DNA of 64,000 bases from Acidovorax_G lacteus (lineage in GTDB: Bacteria > Pseudomonadota > Gammaproteobacteria > Burkholderiales > Burkholderiaceae_C). The stretch is from assembly GCF_039540375.1 (NCBI RefSeq), contig NZ_BAABEX010000028.1, forward strand, positions 1 to 64,000, in the 5' to 3' direction. Position 1 is the first letter of the stretch; each line of letters opens with the position of its first letter. A program made the position numbers and the translations under genes. Below the pieces are notes generated by a model. The model did not search any database. It was not told the DNA's origin and saw nothing but the letters and a program-made list of their open reading frames with translations. Below, in pieces: positions 54,203-63,601 of the stretch.

Positions 54203-55144
54203 TCAACCCCTGGGCAACCTGCGCTGCGGCGTCGTCGGCTCTGCGGCCAGCATGCGGCCGCTGTGCTCGGCGGCGCCCTGAGCCAGCTCGCCGATCAGCG
54301 CGGCCTCGGGCAGGTTGTGCCAGTAGCGGCGGGGCATTTCGCGCCGCATCATGTCCAGCTTGAGCCGCGCGGGGTTGAAGGTGCTGCGGTAGTAGGTGAG
54401 CCACAGCGCCTCGCCCGCGTCGGGTGCGGGGGCGTCGCTGCGTTGGGCGCCCGGGCCCACGTCCAGGCGGTGGCCGTCCCAGCGCAGGCTGGCATCGGGC
54501 GTGAGCAGCGCCCAGCGCATCTGCGTGAAGCGGCGCACAAAAAAGGGCGCATTGGCTTCGGTGATGTGATGCGCGGGCTCGAACCAGGCGATGTGCAGGG
54601 TCTGCCCGTCGGCTTCGGTGGTGGGCCGAAAGCGCACGAAGGCGCGCATCTTGTGCATGTCGCGCCGTACGGCCTGGGCCATGCGCTGCAGGCGCTGCCA
54701 GTCGGCGTCGAGCGCGTCGTGCCGCAGCGCCGGCTGCTGCTGGCAGCGCCACAGCCAGCGGTACAGCAGCGTCCAGCGCTGCGGGTCGCGGTGCAGGGCG
54801 GCGCTTTGCAGCTGGCCCAGCAGTGCGGCGGGCAGGCGCAGGGTGGGGGCTGTGTGGGGCAACGTGTGGCGCGGTGGCGGGGTTATGGCCTCTGGCGGGC
54901 TGGCCTGCGCTGTGGCGACGCCAGGCGGCGTGCCCTGGGCGGCGGTGTTGCCAAGCGCAACGGCTGGGACATCGGCCGGGCCATCGGCAGCGGCCTCGGC
55001 GGCCGCCCACAGGTCGGCCGGGCCCACGCGGGGCTGGTCGTGCCACTGCACGGTCTCGGGCGGCGTGCCTGCCTGCAGCAGGCCGCGGGCCGCGTGGCGA
55101 AAGCCGTCCCAGTCGGTGGGGCTGTGCAGGGTGATGGCGGGCAT
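54203..55144 (-). CDS. DUF4130 / TIGR03915-type DNA metabolism protein
   Basis: A 313-residue protein of the family annotated as probable DNA metabolism protein (DUF4130). Conserved stretches are QRMAQAVRRDMHKMRAFVRF, HIAWFEPAHHITEANAPFF and YYRSTFNPARLKLDMMRREM. In other bacteria this domain is fused to the UdgX uracil-DNA-binding glycosylase domain; no such domain is present here. An Ala/Pro-rich stretch of about 45 residues sits before the core. It lies 21 bases after the radical SAM gene, so the two form one transcript. Confidence 0.85.
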   Translation of the reverse strand: MPAITLHSPTDWDGFRHAARGLLQAGTPPETVQWHDQPRVGPADLWAAAEAAADGPADVPAVALGNTAAQGTPPGVATAQASPPEAITPPPRHTLPHTAPTLRLPAALLGQLQSAALHRDPQRWTLLYRWLWRCQQQPALRHDALDADWQRLQRMAQAVRRDMHKMRAFVRFRPTTEADGQTLHIAWFEPAHHITEANAPFFVRRFTQMRWALLTPDASLRWDGHRLDVGPGAQRSDAPAPDAGEALWLTYYRSTFNPARLKLDMMRREMPRRYWHNLPEAALIGELAQGAAEHSGRMLAAEPTTPQRRLPRG

Positions 55145-55165
55145 GGCGGCGGCGTGCGGGGGCGC

Positions 55166-56587
55166 TCAGGCGTCGAACAGCGAGGCCTGCTGCGGCACAC
55201 GGGCGGGTGGGGCAAGGGCCGCCGGGGTGGCGGCCGCGGTGCCCAGGGGCAGGGCCATGCCGGGCACCGCGGCGGTGCCGCTGCGCACGCTGGGGCGGCG
55301 GCCGGCCTGCAGCAGGCGCTGGGCCAGGGCGGGGTCGTCCAGTGTGCGGGTGGGGCGGTGGTCGGCCACTTCCACAAAGGGCAGCACCCGCGCCAGCGGC
55401 ACGCGCAGGCGGGCCAGGTCGGCATGGCGCAGCTGGCGCACGCGGCGCGCGGCCAGCAGGCGCTGCACGCTCTGCACGCCCAGTCCGGGCACGCGCAGCA
55501 GCAGCTCGCGCGGCGCGGTGTTGAGGTTGACCGGAAAGCGCTCGCGGTGCGCAAGCGCCCAGGCGAGTTTGGGGTCCATGTCGAGCGACAGCATGCCGCT
55601 GCCGCTGGCGCTGCCGCCGGTTGCGCCACCCACGGGCGTGGCGGGCACGATCTCGTCGTGCGCAAAGCCGTAGAAGCGCATGAGCCAGTCGGCCTGGTAG
55701 AGCCGGTGCTCGCGCAGCAGCGGCGGGGCCTGTAGGGGCAGGGCGCGCGCTGCGTCGGGGATGGGGCTGAAGGCCGAGTAGTACACGCGCCGCAGCCGGT
55801 GCTGGCCGTAGAGCTGCGCGCTGGTGGCGAGGATGGCGCGGTCGTCGGCCGCGTCGGCGCCCACGATCATTTGCGTGCTCTGCCCGCCCGGGGCAAAGCG
55901 CGGCACGGCGGCCCGCCGTGCGCGGCCGGTGTGCGGCAGCGACACCACGCGCGCGGCCGCCTGCTCGCGCTGCGCGCTGCGGTGCGCCTCGATGTGCGTG
56001 GCAATGCGCGCCATCGAGCGTTCGATGGCCGGGCCGTCCTTTTCAGGGGCGAGGCGGGCCAGGCCTTCGGCCGTGGGCAGCTCGATGTTGATGCTCAGCC
56101 GGTCGGCGTAGCGGCCCGCGCGCGCGAGCAACTCGGGCGAGGCGTCGGGGATGGTCTTGAGGTGGATGTAGCCGCGAAAGTCGTGCTCTTCGCGCAGCAG
56201 GCGCGCGACTTCGACCACCTGCTCCATGGTGTAGTCGGGGCTCTGGATGATGCCGCTCGACAAAAACAGCCCCTCGATGCAGTTGCGCCGGTAAAAGTCG
56301 AGCGTAAGCGCCACCACCTCCTCGGCCGCGAAGCGTGCGCGCGGCACGTTGCTGCTGGCGCGGTTGACGCAGTACAGGCAGTCGTACAGGCAGAAGTTGG
56401 TCAGCAGGATCTTGAGCAGCGAGATGCAGCGCCCATCGGGCGTGTAGCTGTGGCAGATGCCCATGCCCTCGGTCGAGCCGATGCCCCGCCCGCCCACCGA
56501 ATGGCGCTTGGCCGCGCCGCTCGAAGCGCAGGAGGCGTCGTACTTGGCCGCGTCGGCCAGGATGGCGAGTTTGCGTTGCAATTCCAC
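55166..56587 (-). CDS. Putative DNA modification/repair radical SAM protein (TIGR03916 type)
   Basis: Radical SAM enzyme, 473 residues, of a family predicted to act on DNA; the reaction is unknown. The 4Fe-4S motif is CLYDCLYC (Cys66, 70, 73). A helix-hairpin-helix lies at about residues 351-382 (NLNTAPRELLLRVPGLGVQS), consistent with DNA binding. The start is GTG at 56587, giving MELQRKLAILADAAKYDASC, a normal family N-terminus. The start codon lies within a LexA box and has no ribosome binding site upstream, suggesting a leaderless, SOS-controlled transcript. Confidence 0.88.
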   Translation of the reverse strand: MELQRKLAILADAAKYDASCASSGAAKRHSVGGRGIGSTEGMGICHSYTPDGRCISLLKILLTNFCLYDCLYCVNRASSNVPRARFAAEEVVALTLDFYRRNCIEGLFLSSGIIQSPDYTMEQVVEVARLLREEHDFRGYIHLKTIPDASPELLARAGRYADRLSINIELPTAEGLARLAPEKDGPAIERSMARIATHIEAHRSAQREQAAARVVSLPHTGRARRAAVPRFAPGGQSTQMIVGADAADDRAILATSAQLYGQHRLRRVYYSAFSPIPDAARALPLQAPPLLREHRLYQADWLMRFYGFAHDEIVPATPVGGATGGSASGSGMLSLDMDPKLAWALAHRERFPVNLNTAPRELLLRVPGLGVQSVQRLLAARRVRQLRHADLARLRVPLARVLPFVEVADHRPTRTLDDPALAQRLLQAGRRPSVRSGTAAVPGMALPLGTAAATPAALAPPARVPQQASLFDA

Positions 56588-56604
56588 TGTGTAAATTTAC
56601 AGTG
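56585..56604 (-). promoter_or_regulatory. LexA box (SOS operator) overlapping the radical SAM start codon
   Basis: The 20 bases CACTGTGTAAATTTACAGTG contain CTGT-N8-ACAG exactly, with symmetric flanking CA/TG and an A/T-rich centre. On the minus strand TAAATT within it could be the -10 box, with transcription starting about six bases on, at or next to the GTG (56587-56585). The -35 (TGGCGT, 17 bases upstream) is weak. Confidence 0.8.
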
Positions 56605-56650
56605 CTTGGATGCTGGACGCCAGCGTAGGGTTTTGCGGTGGTGGCAGGTG

Positions 56651-56712
56651 TTTGCTATTGATTTGATAGCTGCTCGTGCTTGGTTCTGAGGCACGAGAGC
56701 CCCAAAACACCT
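56651..56712 (+). repeat. Interspersed repeat copy
   Basis: TTTGCTATTGATTTGATAGC followed by TGCTCGTGCTTGG and GGCACGAGAGC; CTCGTGC pairs with GCACGAG as in the other copies. Confidence 0.8.
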
Positions 56713-56840
56713 TCACCCCTGACGCCTTCACCCATGCCGCCCCCGGTCGCGTTGCAGGCGCACTGTGCGGTGGCAGTGGCGCTGCGGCCCTGGCCGCTGG
56801 CGCCTTCTGCGAGGTGAGGGGGCGCCGCCTGCCCGGGCGC

Positions 56841-56877
56841 AAAAAAAGGCCGGCGGCCCTTGCGGGCGACCGGCCTG
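56841..56877 (-). terminator. Terminator of gap
   Basis: On the minus strand CAGGCCGGTCGCC and GGCCGCCGGCCT form an imperfect GC-rich stem followed by TTTTTTT. It starts 72 bases after the gap stop codon. Confidence 0.85.
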
Positions 56878-56948
56878 AACGGTAGTTGCATGCAGTGTGC
56901 GCGGTCTGTGCCCTGTTCAGCAGGGCAGGCCGCGCGGGGCGTGTCGGT

Positions 56949-57947
56949 TTACTTCGCGACGACGCGGGCCATTTCCAGGCACTTGTTCGAGTAGCCCCAT
57001 TCGTTGTCGTACCAGGCCACCACCTTCACGAAGGTGCCGTCCAGGGCAATGCCGGCTTCGGCGTCGAACACCGAGGTGCAGACTTCACCGCGGAAGTCGG
57101 TGGCGACCACCTTGTCCTCGGTGTAGCCCAGCACGCCCTTGAGCGCGCCCTGGCTCTGGGCCTTCATTTCGGCGCAGATGTCCTTGTAGCTGGCTTCGGT
57201 GTTCAGCTCGACCGTCAGGTCCACCACCGACACGTCGGAGGTGGGCACGCGGAAGGACATGCCGGTCAGCTTCTTGTTGAGCGAGGGGATCACCACGCCC
57301 ACGGCCTTGGCAGCGCCAGTGCTCGAAGGAATGATGTTTTCCAGGATGCCGCGGCCGCCGCGCCAGTCCTTGTTGCTCGGGCCGTCCACCGTCTTTTGCG
57401 TGGCGGTGGCGGCGTGCACCGTGGTCATCAGGCCGCGCTTGATGCCCCACTTGTCGTGCAGCACCTTGGCCACGGGGGCCAGGCAGTTGGTGGTGCACGA
57501 GGCGTTGGAGATGATGGCCTGGCCAGCGTAGGAGCCGTGGTTCACGCCGTACACAAACATGGGCGTGTCGTCCTTCGAAGGGGCCGACATGATCACCTTC
57601 TTGGCACCAGCGGCCAGGTGCTTCTCGGCGCTGGCCTTGTCCAGGAACAGGCCCGTGGCCTCGATCACGATGTCGGCACCGACTTCGTTCCACTTCAGGT
57701 TGGCGGGGTCGCGTTCCTGGGTCAGGCGGATCTTCTTGCCGTTGACGACCAGCGTGCTGCCTTCGACCGACACCTCGCCCTGGAAGCGGCCGTGCACGCT
57801 GTCGTACTTCAGCATGTAGGCCAGGTAGTCAGGCTCGAGCAGGTCGTTGATGCCCACGATCTCCACGTCCGAGAAGTTCTCCACCGCGGCGCGGAACACC
57901 ATGCGGCCGATACGGCCGAAGCCGTTGATGCCAATCTTGATCGTCAT
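56949..57947 (-). CDS. gap: Glyceraldehyde-3-phosphate dehydrogenase
   Basis: Glycolytic/Calvin-type GAPDH, 332 residues: NAD-binding INGFGRIGRMVFRAA at the N-terminus, active site SNASCTTNCLAP with the catalytic Cys near residue 152 and His later in TTVHAATATQ, and the C-terminal WYDNEWGYSNK. It lies 32 bases downstream of tkt on the same strand, so tkt-gap form an operon of central carbon metabolism. Confidence 0.97.
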   Translation of the reverse strand: MTIKIGINGFGRIGRMVFRAAVENFSDVEIVGINDLLEPDYLAYMLKYDSVHGRFQGEVSVEGSTLVVNGKKIRLTQERDPANLKWNEVGADIVIEATGLFLDKASAEKHLAAGAKKVIMSAPSKDDTPMFVYGVNHGSYAGQAIISNASCTTNCLAPVAKVLHDKWGIKRGLMTTVHAATATQKTVDGPSNKDWRGGRGILENIIPSSTGAAKAVGVVIPSLNKKLTGMSFRVPTSDVSVVDLTVELNTEASYKDICAEMKAQSQGALKGVLGYTEDKVVATDFRGEVCTSVFDAEAGIALDGTFVKVVAWYDNEWGYSNKCLEMARVVAK

Positions 57948-57979
57948 AGCTCAGGTCTCTCCAGTAGTGCTTGCAAAAA

Positions 57980-60022
57980 TCACTTGCGCTTGAGCACCGC
58001 CTGCACGGTGGCGGCCACGTTCTCTTCGGTGAAGCCGAAGTGCTTGAACAGCACCGGCGCCGGAGCGGATTCGCCGTAGGTGTCGATGCCCACGACGGCG
58101 GCGCAGCCGTACTTCCACCAGAAGTCGGTCACGCCCATTTCCACGGCAATGCGCGGCAGGCCAGCGGGCAGCACGGCCTTCTTGTACTTCACGTCTTCGC
58201 GGTCGAACGTGGTGGTGCTGGGCATCGAGACCACGCGCACCGGCACCTTCTTGTCGGCCAGCAGGCGCTGCGCCTTGAGCGCGAGCTGCACTTCCGAGCC
58301 GGTGGCGATGATGACGGCCACGGCCTTCTTCTTGAGGCCCACGTCGGCGGGCTCGGAGAGCACGTAGGCACCGCGCGAGATGTCGCCCAGGTCGCGCTTG
58401 GGCGCGTAGGGCAGGTTCTGGCGCGACAGGGCCAGCACCGTGGGCTTGTCGCGGTTGGACAGGGCCACGCTCCAGGCCACGGCGGTTTCGGCCGTGTCGG
58501 CCGGGCGCCAGACGTCCAGGTTCGGAATCAGGCGCAGGCTGGAGACATGCTCGATCGACTGGTGCGTGGGGCCGTCTTCGCCCAGCCCGATGGAGTCGTG
58601 CGTGAACACATGCACTACGCGCTGCTTCATCAGCGCGGCCATGCGGATGGCGTTGCGGCTGTAGTCGCTGAAGGTGAGGAAGGTGCCGCCGTACGGAATG
58701 AAGCCACCGTGCAGCGCCACGCCGTTCATGATGGCGGCCATGCCGAATTCGCGCACGCCGTAGTTGATGTGGCGGCCGCCCACGCCGGCTTCGTTCTTGA
58801 CCACGTGGCCCTGCATGTCAAAGCGCAGGTTGGGCGTGCTCTTGGTGTTGGTGAGGTTCGAGCCCGTCAGGTCGGCGCTACCGCCCAGCAGTTCGGGCAG
58901 CGCGGCGGTGAAGGCTTCCAGCGCGATCTGGCTGGCCTTGCGCGTGGCCACGGTCTCGGCCTTGGTGTGGGCGGCGACCACGGTGTCCACCGCCACCTGG
59001 GCGAACTGCTTGGGCAGGTCGCCGGCCATGCGGCGGGCCAGCTCGGCGGCCAGCTCGGGGTAGGCGGCCTGGTAGGCGGCAAAGCGCTCGTTCCAGGCGG
59101 CCTCGGCCGCGGCGCCGCTGGCCTTGGCGTCCCAGCCGGCGTACACCTCGTCGGGCACCACAAAGGGCTCGTGCGTCCAGCCCAGGGCTTCGCGCGTGAG
59201 GGCGATTTCCTCGGCACCCAACGGCTCGCCGTGGGCCTTGGCGGTGTTGGCGCGGTTGGGCGAGCCCTTGCCGATGTGCGTCTTGCAGACGATGAGCGTC
59301 GGGCGCTCGGTCTGCTTCTTGGCTTCGGCAATGGCGCTGGAAACCGCCTCCACGTCGTGGCCGTCGATCGGGCCGATCACGTTCCAGCCGCTGGCCACAA
59401 AGCGCAGCGGGGTGTTGTCGGCAAACCAGGGCTGCACCTGGCCGTCAATCGAGATGCCGTTGTCGTCGTACAGCGCGATCAGCTTGTTGAGCTTCCAGGC
59501 GCCGGCCAGCGAGATGGCCTCCTGGCCAATGCCTTCCATCAGGCAGCCGTCGCCCAGGAACACATAGGTGTGGTGGTCCACCACAGCGTGGCCGTCGCGG
59601 TTGAACTCGGCGGCCAGCAGCTTCTCGGCCAGGGCAAAGCCCACGGCGTTGGTGATGCCCTGGCCCAGCGGGCCGGTGGTGGTTTCCACGCCCGGGGTGA
59701 TGCCCACTTCGGGGTGGCCGGCCGTCTTGCTGTGCAGTTGGCGGAAGTTCTTGAGCTCCTGCATGGGCAGGTTGTAGCCCGTGAGGTGCAGCAGCGCGTA
59801 CAGCAGCATGGAGCCGTGGCCGTTCGAGAGCACGAAGCGGTCGCGGTCGAACCACTGCGGATTCGTCGGGTTGTGCTTGAGGTGCTGGGACCACAGCGCC
59901 ACGGCCATGTCGGCCATGCCCATGGGTGCGCCGGGGTGGCCCGAATTGGCTTGTTGAACGGCGTCCATGGCCAATGCGCGGATTGCATTGGCCATCTGGG
60001 TGGATTGCGGGGTGTTGGCCAT
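57980..60022 (-). CDS. tkt: Transketolase
   Basis: Thiamine-diphosphate enzyme of the pentose phosphate pathway, 680 residues. Features include GHPGAPMGMADMAVALW, the ThDP/metal-binding GDGCLMEGIGQEAISLAG with the later YDDN, and the Pyr domain FTHDSIGLGEDGPTHQ. ATG 60022 is preceded by GGAACGGC-type sequence and gives the usual start MANTPQSTQMANAIRALAMD. Confidence 0.97.
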   Translation of the reverse strand: MANTPQSTQMANAIRALAMDAVQQANSGHPGAPMGMADMAVALWSQHLKHNPTNPQWFDRDRFVLSNGHGSMLLYALLHLTGYNLPMQELKNFRQLHSKTAGHPEVGITPGVETTTGPLGQGITNAVGFALAEKLLAAEFNRDGHAVVDHHTYVFLGDGCLMEGIGQEAISLAGAWKLNKLIALYDDNGISIDGQVQPWFADNTPLRFVASGWNVIGPIDGHDVEAVSSAIAEAKKQTERPTLIVCKTHIGKGSPNRANTAKAHGEPLGAEEIALTREALGWTHEPFVVPDEVYAGWDAKASGAAAEAAWNERFAAYQAAYPELAAELARRMAGDLPKQFAQVAVDTVVAAHTKAETVATRKASQIALEAFTAALPELLGGSADLTGSNLTNTKSTPNLRFDMQGHVVKNEAGVGGRHINYGVREFGMAAIMNGVALHGGFIPYGGTFLTFSDYSRNAIRMAALMKQRVVHVFTHDSIGLGEDGPTHQSIEHVSSLRLIPNLDVWRPADTAETAVAWSVALSNRDKPTVLALSRQNLPYAPKRDLGDISRGAYVLSEPADVGLKKKAVAVIIATGSEVQLALKAQRLLADKKVPVRVVSMPSTTTFDREDVKYKKAVLPAGLPRIAVEMGVTDFWWKYGCAAVVGIDTYGESAPAPVLFKHFGFTEENVAATVQAVLKRK

Positions 60023-60183
60023 GGAAGGAACGGCTCCAGCGGTGGGTGTTCAGGGGAAACCCGGCATTTTACCGGCCCGCCTTGCGGGCCCCTGGCGCTT
60101 CGCCTTGCGCCGCCCTCTGCGGCCCGCGCGGCAGGCGCTGCAGACGGGTCGCAAGCCCCGGGCGATGCACTACAGTGCGGCCC

Positions 60184-60567
60184 ATGCAAGGACTGCACCT
60201 CACCGCCGATCTGCACGGCTGCCGCTGCGCCGCGCACTGGCTGCTGGACGCCGAGCGCCTGGGCCAGGCCTGTCTGGCCGCGGTGCAGGCCGCCGGGCTG
60301 CAGGCGGTGGGCACGCTGTTCCACAGTTTCCCGGCCACCGCGGCCGGGCCGGGCGGTGTCACGGCCACGGTGCTGCTGGCCGAGTCGCACCTGTGCGTAC
60401 ACACCTGGCCTGAGCAGCGCGCCGTCACACTCGATGTGTATGTGTGCAACTTCGGCGGCGACCAGTCGCCGCGCGCCCGCGCGCTGCTGGCAAGCCTGCT
60501 GGCGCTGTTCGATGCCGAGCAGGTGCACGAGCAGGCCCTGCAGCGCGGCAGCCCCCACCTCCCATGA
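60184..60567 (+). CDS. speD: S-adenosylmethionine decarboxylase proenzyme
   Basis: Pyruvoyl enzyme for polyamine synthesis, 127 residues, of the short bacterial class. The self-cleavage site is LLAESHLCVHTWPE, with Ser68 becoming the pyruvoyl group; YVCNFGGD follows. No spermidine synthase is adjacent. Its stop overlaps the ATG of the next gene by four bases. Confidence 0.9.
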   Translation: MQGLHLTADLHGCRCAAHWLLDAERLGQACLAAVQAAGLQAVGTLFHSFPATAAGPGGVTATVLLAESHLCVHTWPEQRAVTLDVYVCNFGGDQSPRARALLASLLALFDAEQVHEQALQRGSPHLP

Positions 60568-61339
60568 GCCTTCAGACGCCTTCCGACATCCCGGCCCTGG
60601 TGCTGGCCGCTGGCCGCGGCGAGCGCATGCGCCCGCTGACCGACACCACCCCCAAGCCGCTGCTGCCCGTGCACGGCCGCCCGTTGCTGGCCTGGCACCT
60701 GCAGGCGCTCGCCGCAGGTGGCGTGCGGCGCGTGTGGCTCAACACCGGCTGGCTGGGCGGGTGCATCCCGGCCCATTTTGGAAGCCATTTCGTGCCCTGG
60801 CCCAGCAAAACCAAACACGACGTGCTATCCATTTCATACTCCCGCGAAGACCTGGACTTCGGCGGCGCGCTGGAGACGGCCGGGGGCATTGCGCGGGCGC
60901 TGCCGCAGCTGGGCCCGGTGTTCTGGCTGGCCGCGGGCGACGTGTTTGCGCCCGACTTCGTGTTCGACCCGACCGCCGCGCAGGCGTTTGCGCGCGGCAA
61001 CGACCTGGCCCACCTGTGGTTCGTGCCCAACCCGGCGCACCACCCGCGCGGCGACTTCGGGCTCAGCCCCGCGGGCCGCGCGTTGAACCTGCCCGAGGCC
61101 GATCCCGCGCCGCGCTATACCTACAGCACGCTGGCCCTGCTCAGGGCCGAACTGTTTGACACCCCCTGGTGCGACATTGCGCCCGGCAATCCCACAGGCA
61201 CCAAGGCCCCTCTCGGACCGTTGCTGCGCCGCGCGATGGACAATGGGCGGGTGGGGGCCTCGCTCTACACCGGGCGCTGGACCGACGTGGGAACGCCCGA
61301 GCGGCTGGCCCAATTGCAAACCGAACCCCTGGAAACCTC

Positions 61340-61343
<4 letters not shown>
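60564..61343 (+). CDS. MurU-like nucleotidyltransferase with translated repeat insert
   Basis: Sugar-1-phosphate nucleotidyltransferase, 259 residues, most like MurU (MurNAc-1-phosphate uridylyltransferase of cell-wall recycling): LVLAAGRGERMRPLTDTTPK and PLLPVHGRPL at the start, GGALETAGGI and WLAAGDVF in the core, YTGRWTDVGTPERL at the end. Residues about 73-92 (GSHFVPWPSKTKHDVLSISY) are encoded by a copy of the interspersed repeat kept in frame. The usual kinase partner amgK is not adjacent. The stop overlaps the pepP ATG. Confidence 0.85.
60781..60839 (-). repeat. Interspersed repeat copy inside a coding sequence
   Basis: The plus strand reads GAAGCCATTTCG..CCCAGCAAAACCAAACACGA..GCTATCCATTTCATA. 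The reverse complement of the 146-bp unit has CAGGCCATTTCGG, CCCAGCCAAATCAAGCACGA and GCTATTGATTCAATAGC in the same order and nearly the same spacing. It lies in frame inside the MurU-like gene. Confidence 0.7.
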
Positions 61344-62733
<1,390 letters not shown>

Positions 62734-62737
<4 letters not shown>

Positions 62738-63516
62738 GCCCCGCCCAGCCCCCGACATCCGCTGCGCCCGCCCCGCGGCGCGGCCGGATGGCGCTGGTGC
62801 TGTGGGCGCTGGGCCTGCCGGGCGTGGCAGCGCTGCTGGCCTCGCTGTGGCAGCCGCTGCAGCAGGGCGCGGGGCTGCTGCCCGTGCCCGTGTGGGTGGT
62901 GCTGGCCAGCAGCGGCGTGCAAACGACCGCACTGCTGGCCCTGGCTGCATGGCTGGGCGCGCGCCTGGGGCCCGATGTGGGCCTGCGCAGCCCGCTGGTG
63001 GCTGCCTGGGTGCAGGGCACGCCGCTGCACGGCGCCTGGCGTGCGCCGCTGCGGGCCGGCGTGGCCGGCGGCGTGGGCGCTGCGCTGTGGCTGGTGCTGC
63101 TGGCGGCCTGGGCGCCTGCGCCGCTGGCGCAAGACGCCGCCGCGCAGGCCGTACCGTTGTCTGTGCGGCTGCTGTATGGCGGCATCACCGAAGAAATTTT
63201 GCTGCGCTGGGGCTTGATGACGCTGCTGGTGTGGCTGGGCTGGCGCTGGCTGCAGCGCCGCCGGAGCGCGCCTGCGGGCTGGGTGCTGGGCCTGGCCATC
63301 GTGCTCAGCGCCCTGGCCTTTGCGGCCGGGCACCTGCCCGCCGCCCATGCGCTGGCCGGCGGCCTGAGCCTGCCCGTGGTGGCCTATGTGCTGCTGGGCA
63401 ATGCGGTGTTCGGGCTGCTGGCGGGCGCGCTGTATGCGCGCTGGGGGCTCGAATCGGCCATGCTGGCCCACGCGCTGGCGCACTTGCTGGCCGGGGGCGT
63501 GGCAGCGCTGCGCTGA
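62734..63516 (+). CDS. CPBP family intramembrane metalloprotease
   Basis: Membrane protease of the CAAX/bacteriocin-processing (ABI) family, 260 residues with about seven hydrophobic segments. Motif 1 EExxxR is in GGITEEILLRWGLM; motif 2 is FAAGHLPAAH; motif 3 is ESAMLAHALAH. Substrate unknown. The ATG overlaps the pepP stop by four bases, so it is at the end of the speD-murU-like-pepP transcript. Confidence 0.85.
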
Positions 63517-63601
63517 AGGCACCACCGGCAGCGGGCGCTGTACCGGACTGGTAACCGCCTTGCGCTACAGTTTGAAACCCGATTACAACACCCGGAGAGA
63601 C

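Larger units (their letters stand above)
56588..56948. other. Intergenic region upstream of the radical SAM gene and downstream of gap
   Basis: 361 bases holding most of the LexA box, one interspersed repeat (56651-56712) and the gap terminator (56841-56877). No gene is supported. Confidence 0.6.

Noticed and set aside
53282..55735. 817-codon open frame running from the palindromic element into the DUF4130 and radical SAM region
   Set aside because: It crosses two arms of an inverted repeat and then runs antisense to two genes with motifs. The translation is low-complexity and repeats in reverse.
57971..61159. 1062-codon open frame on the plus strand antisense to tkt
   Set aside because: It covers transketolase, which has clear family motifs, and its own translation is His/Gly/Ala-rich without any motif. 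Such frames are expected opposite high-GC3 genes.
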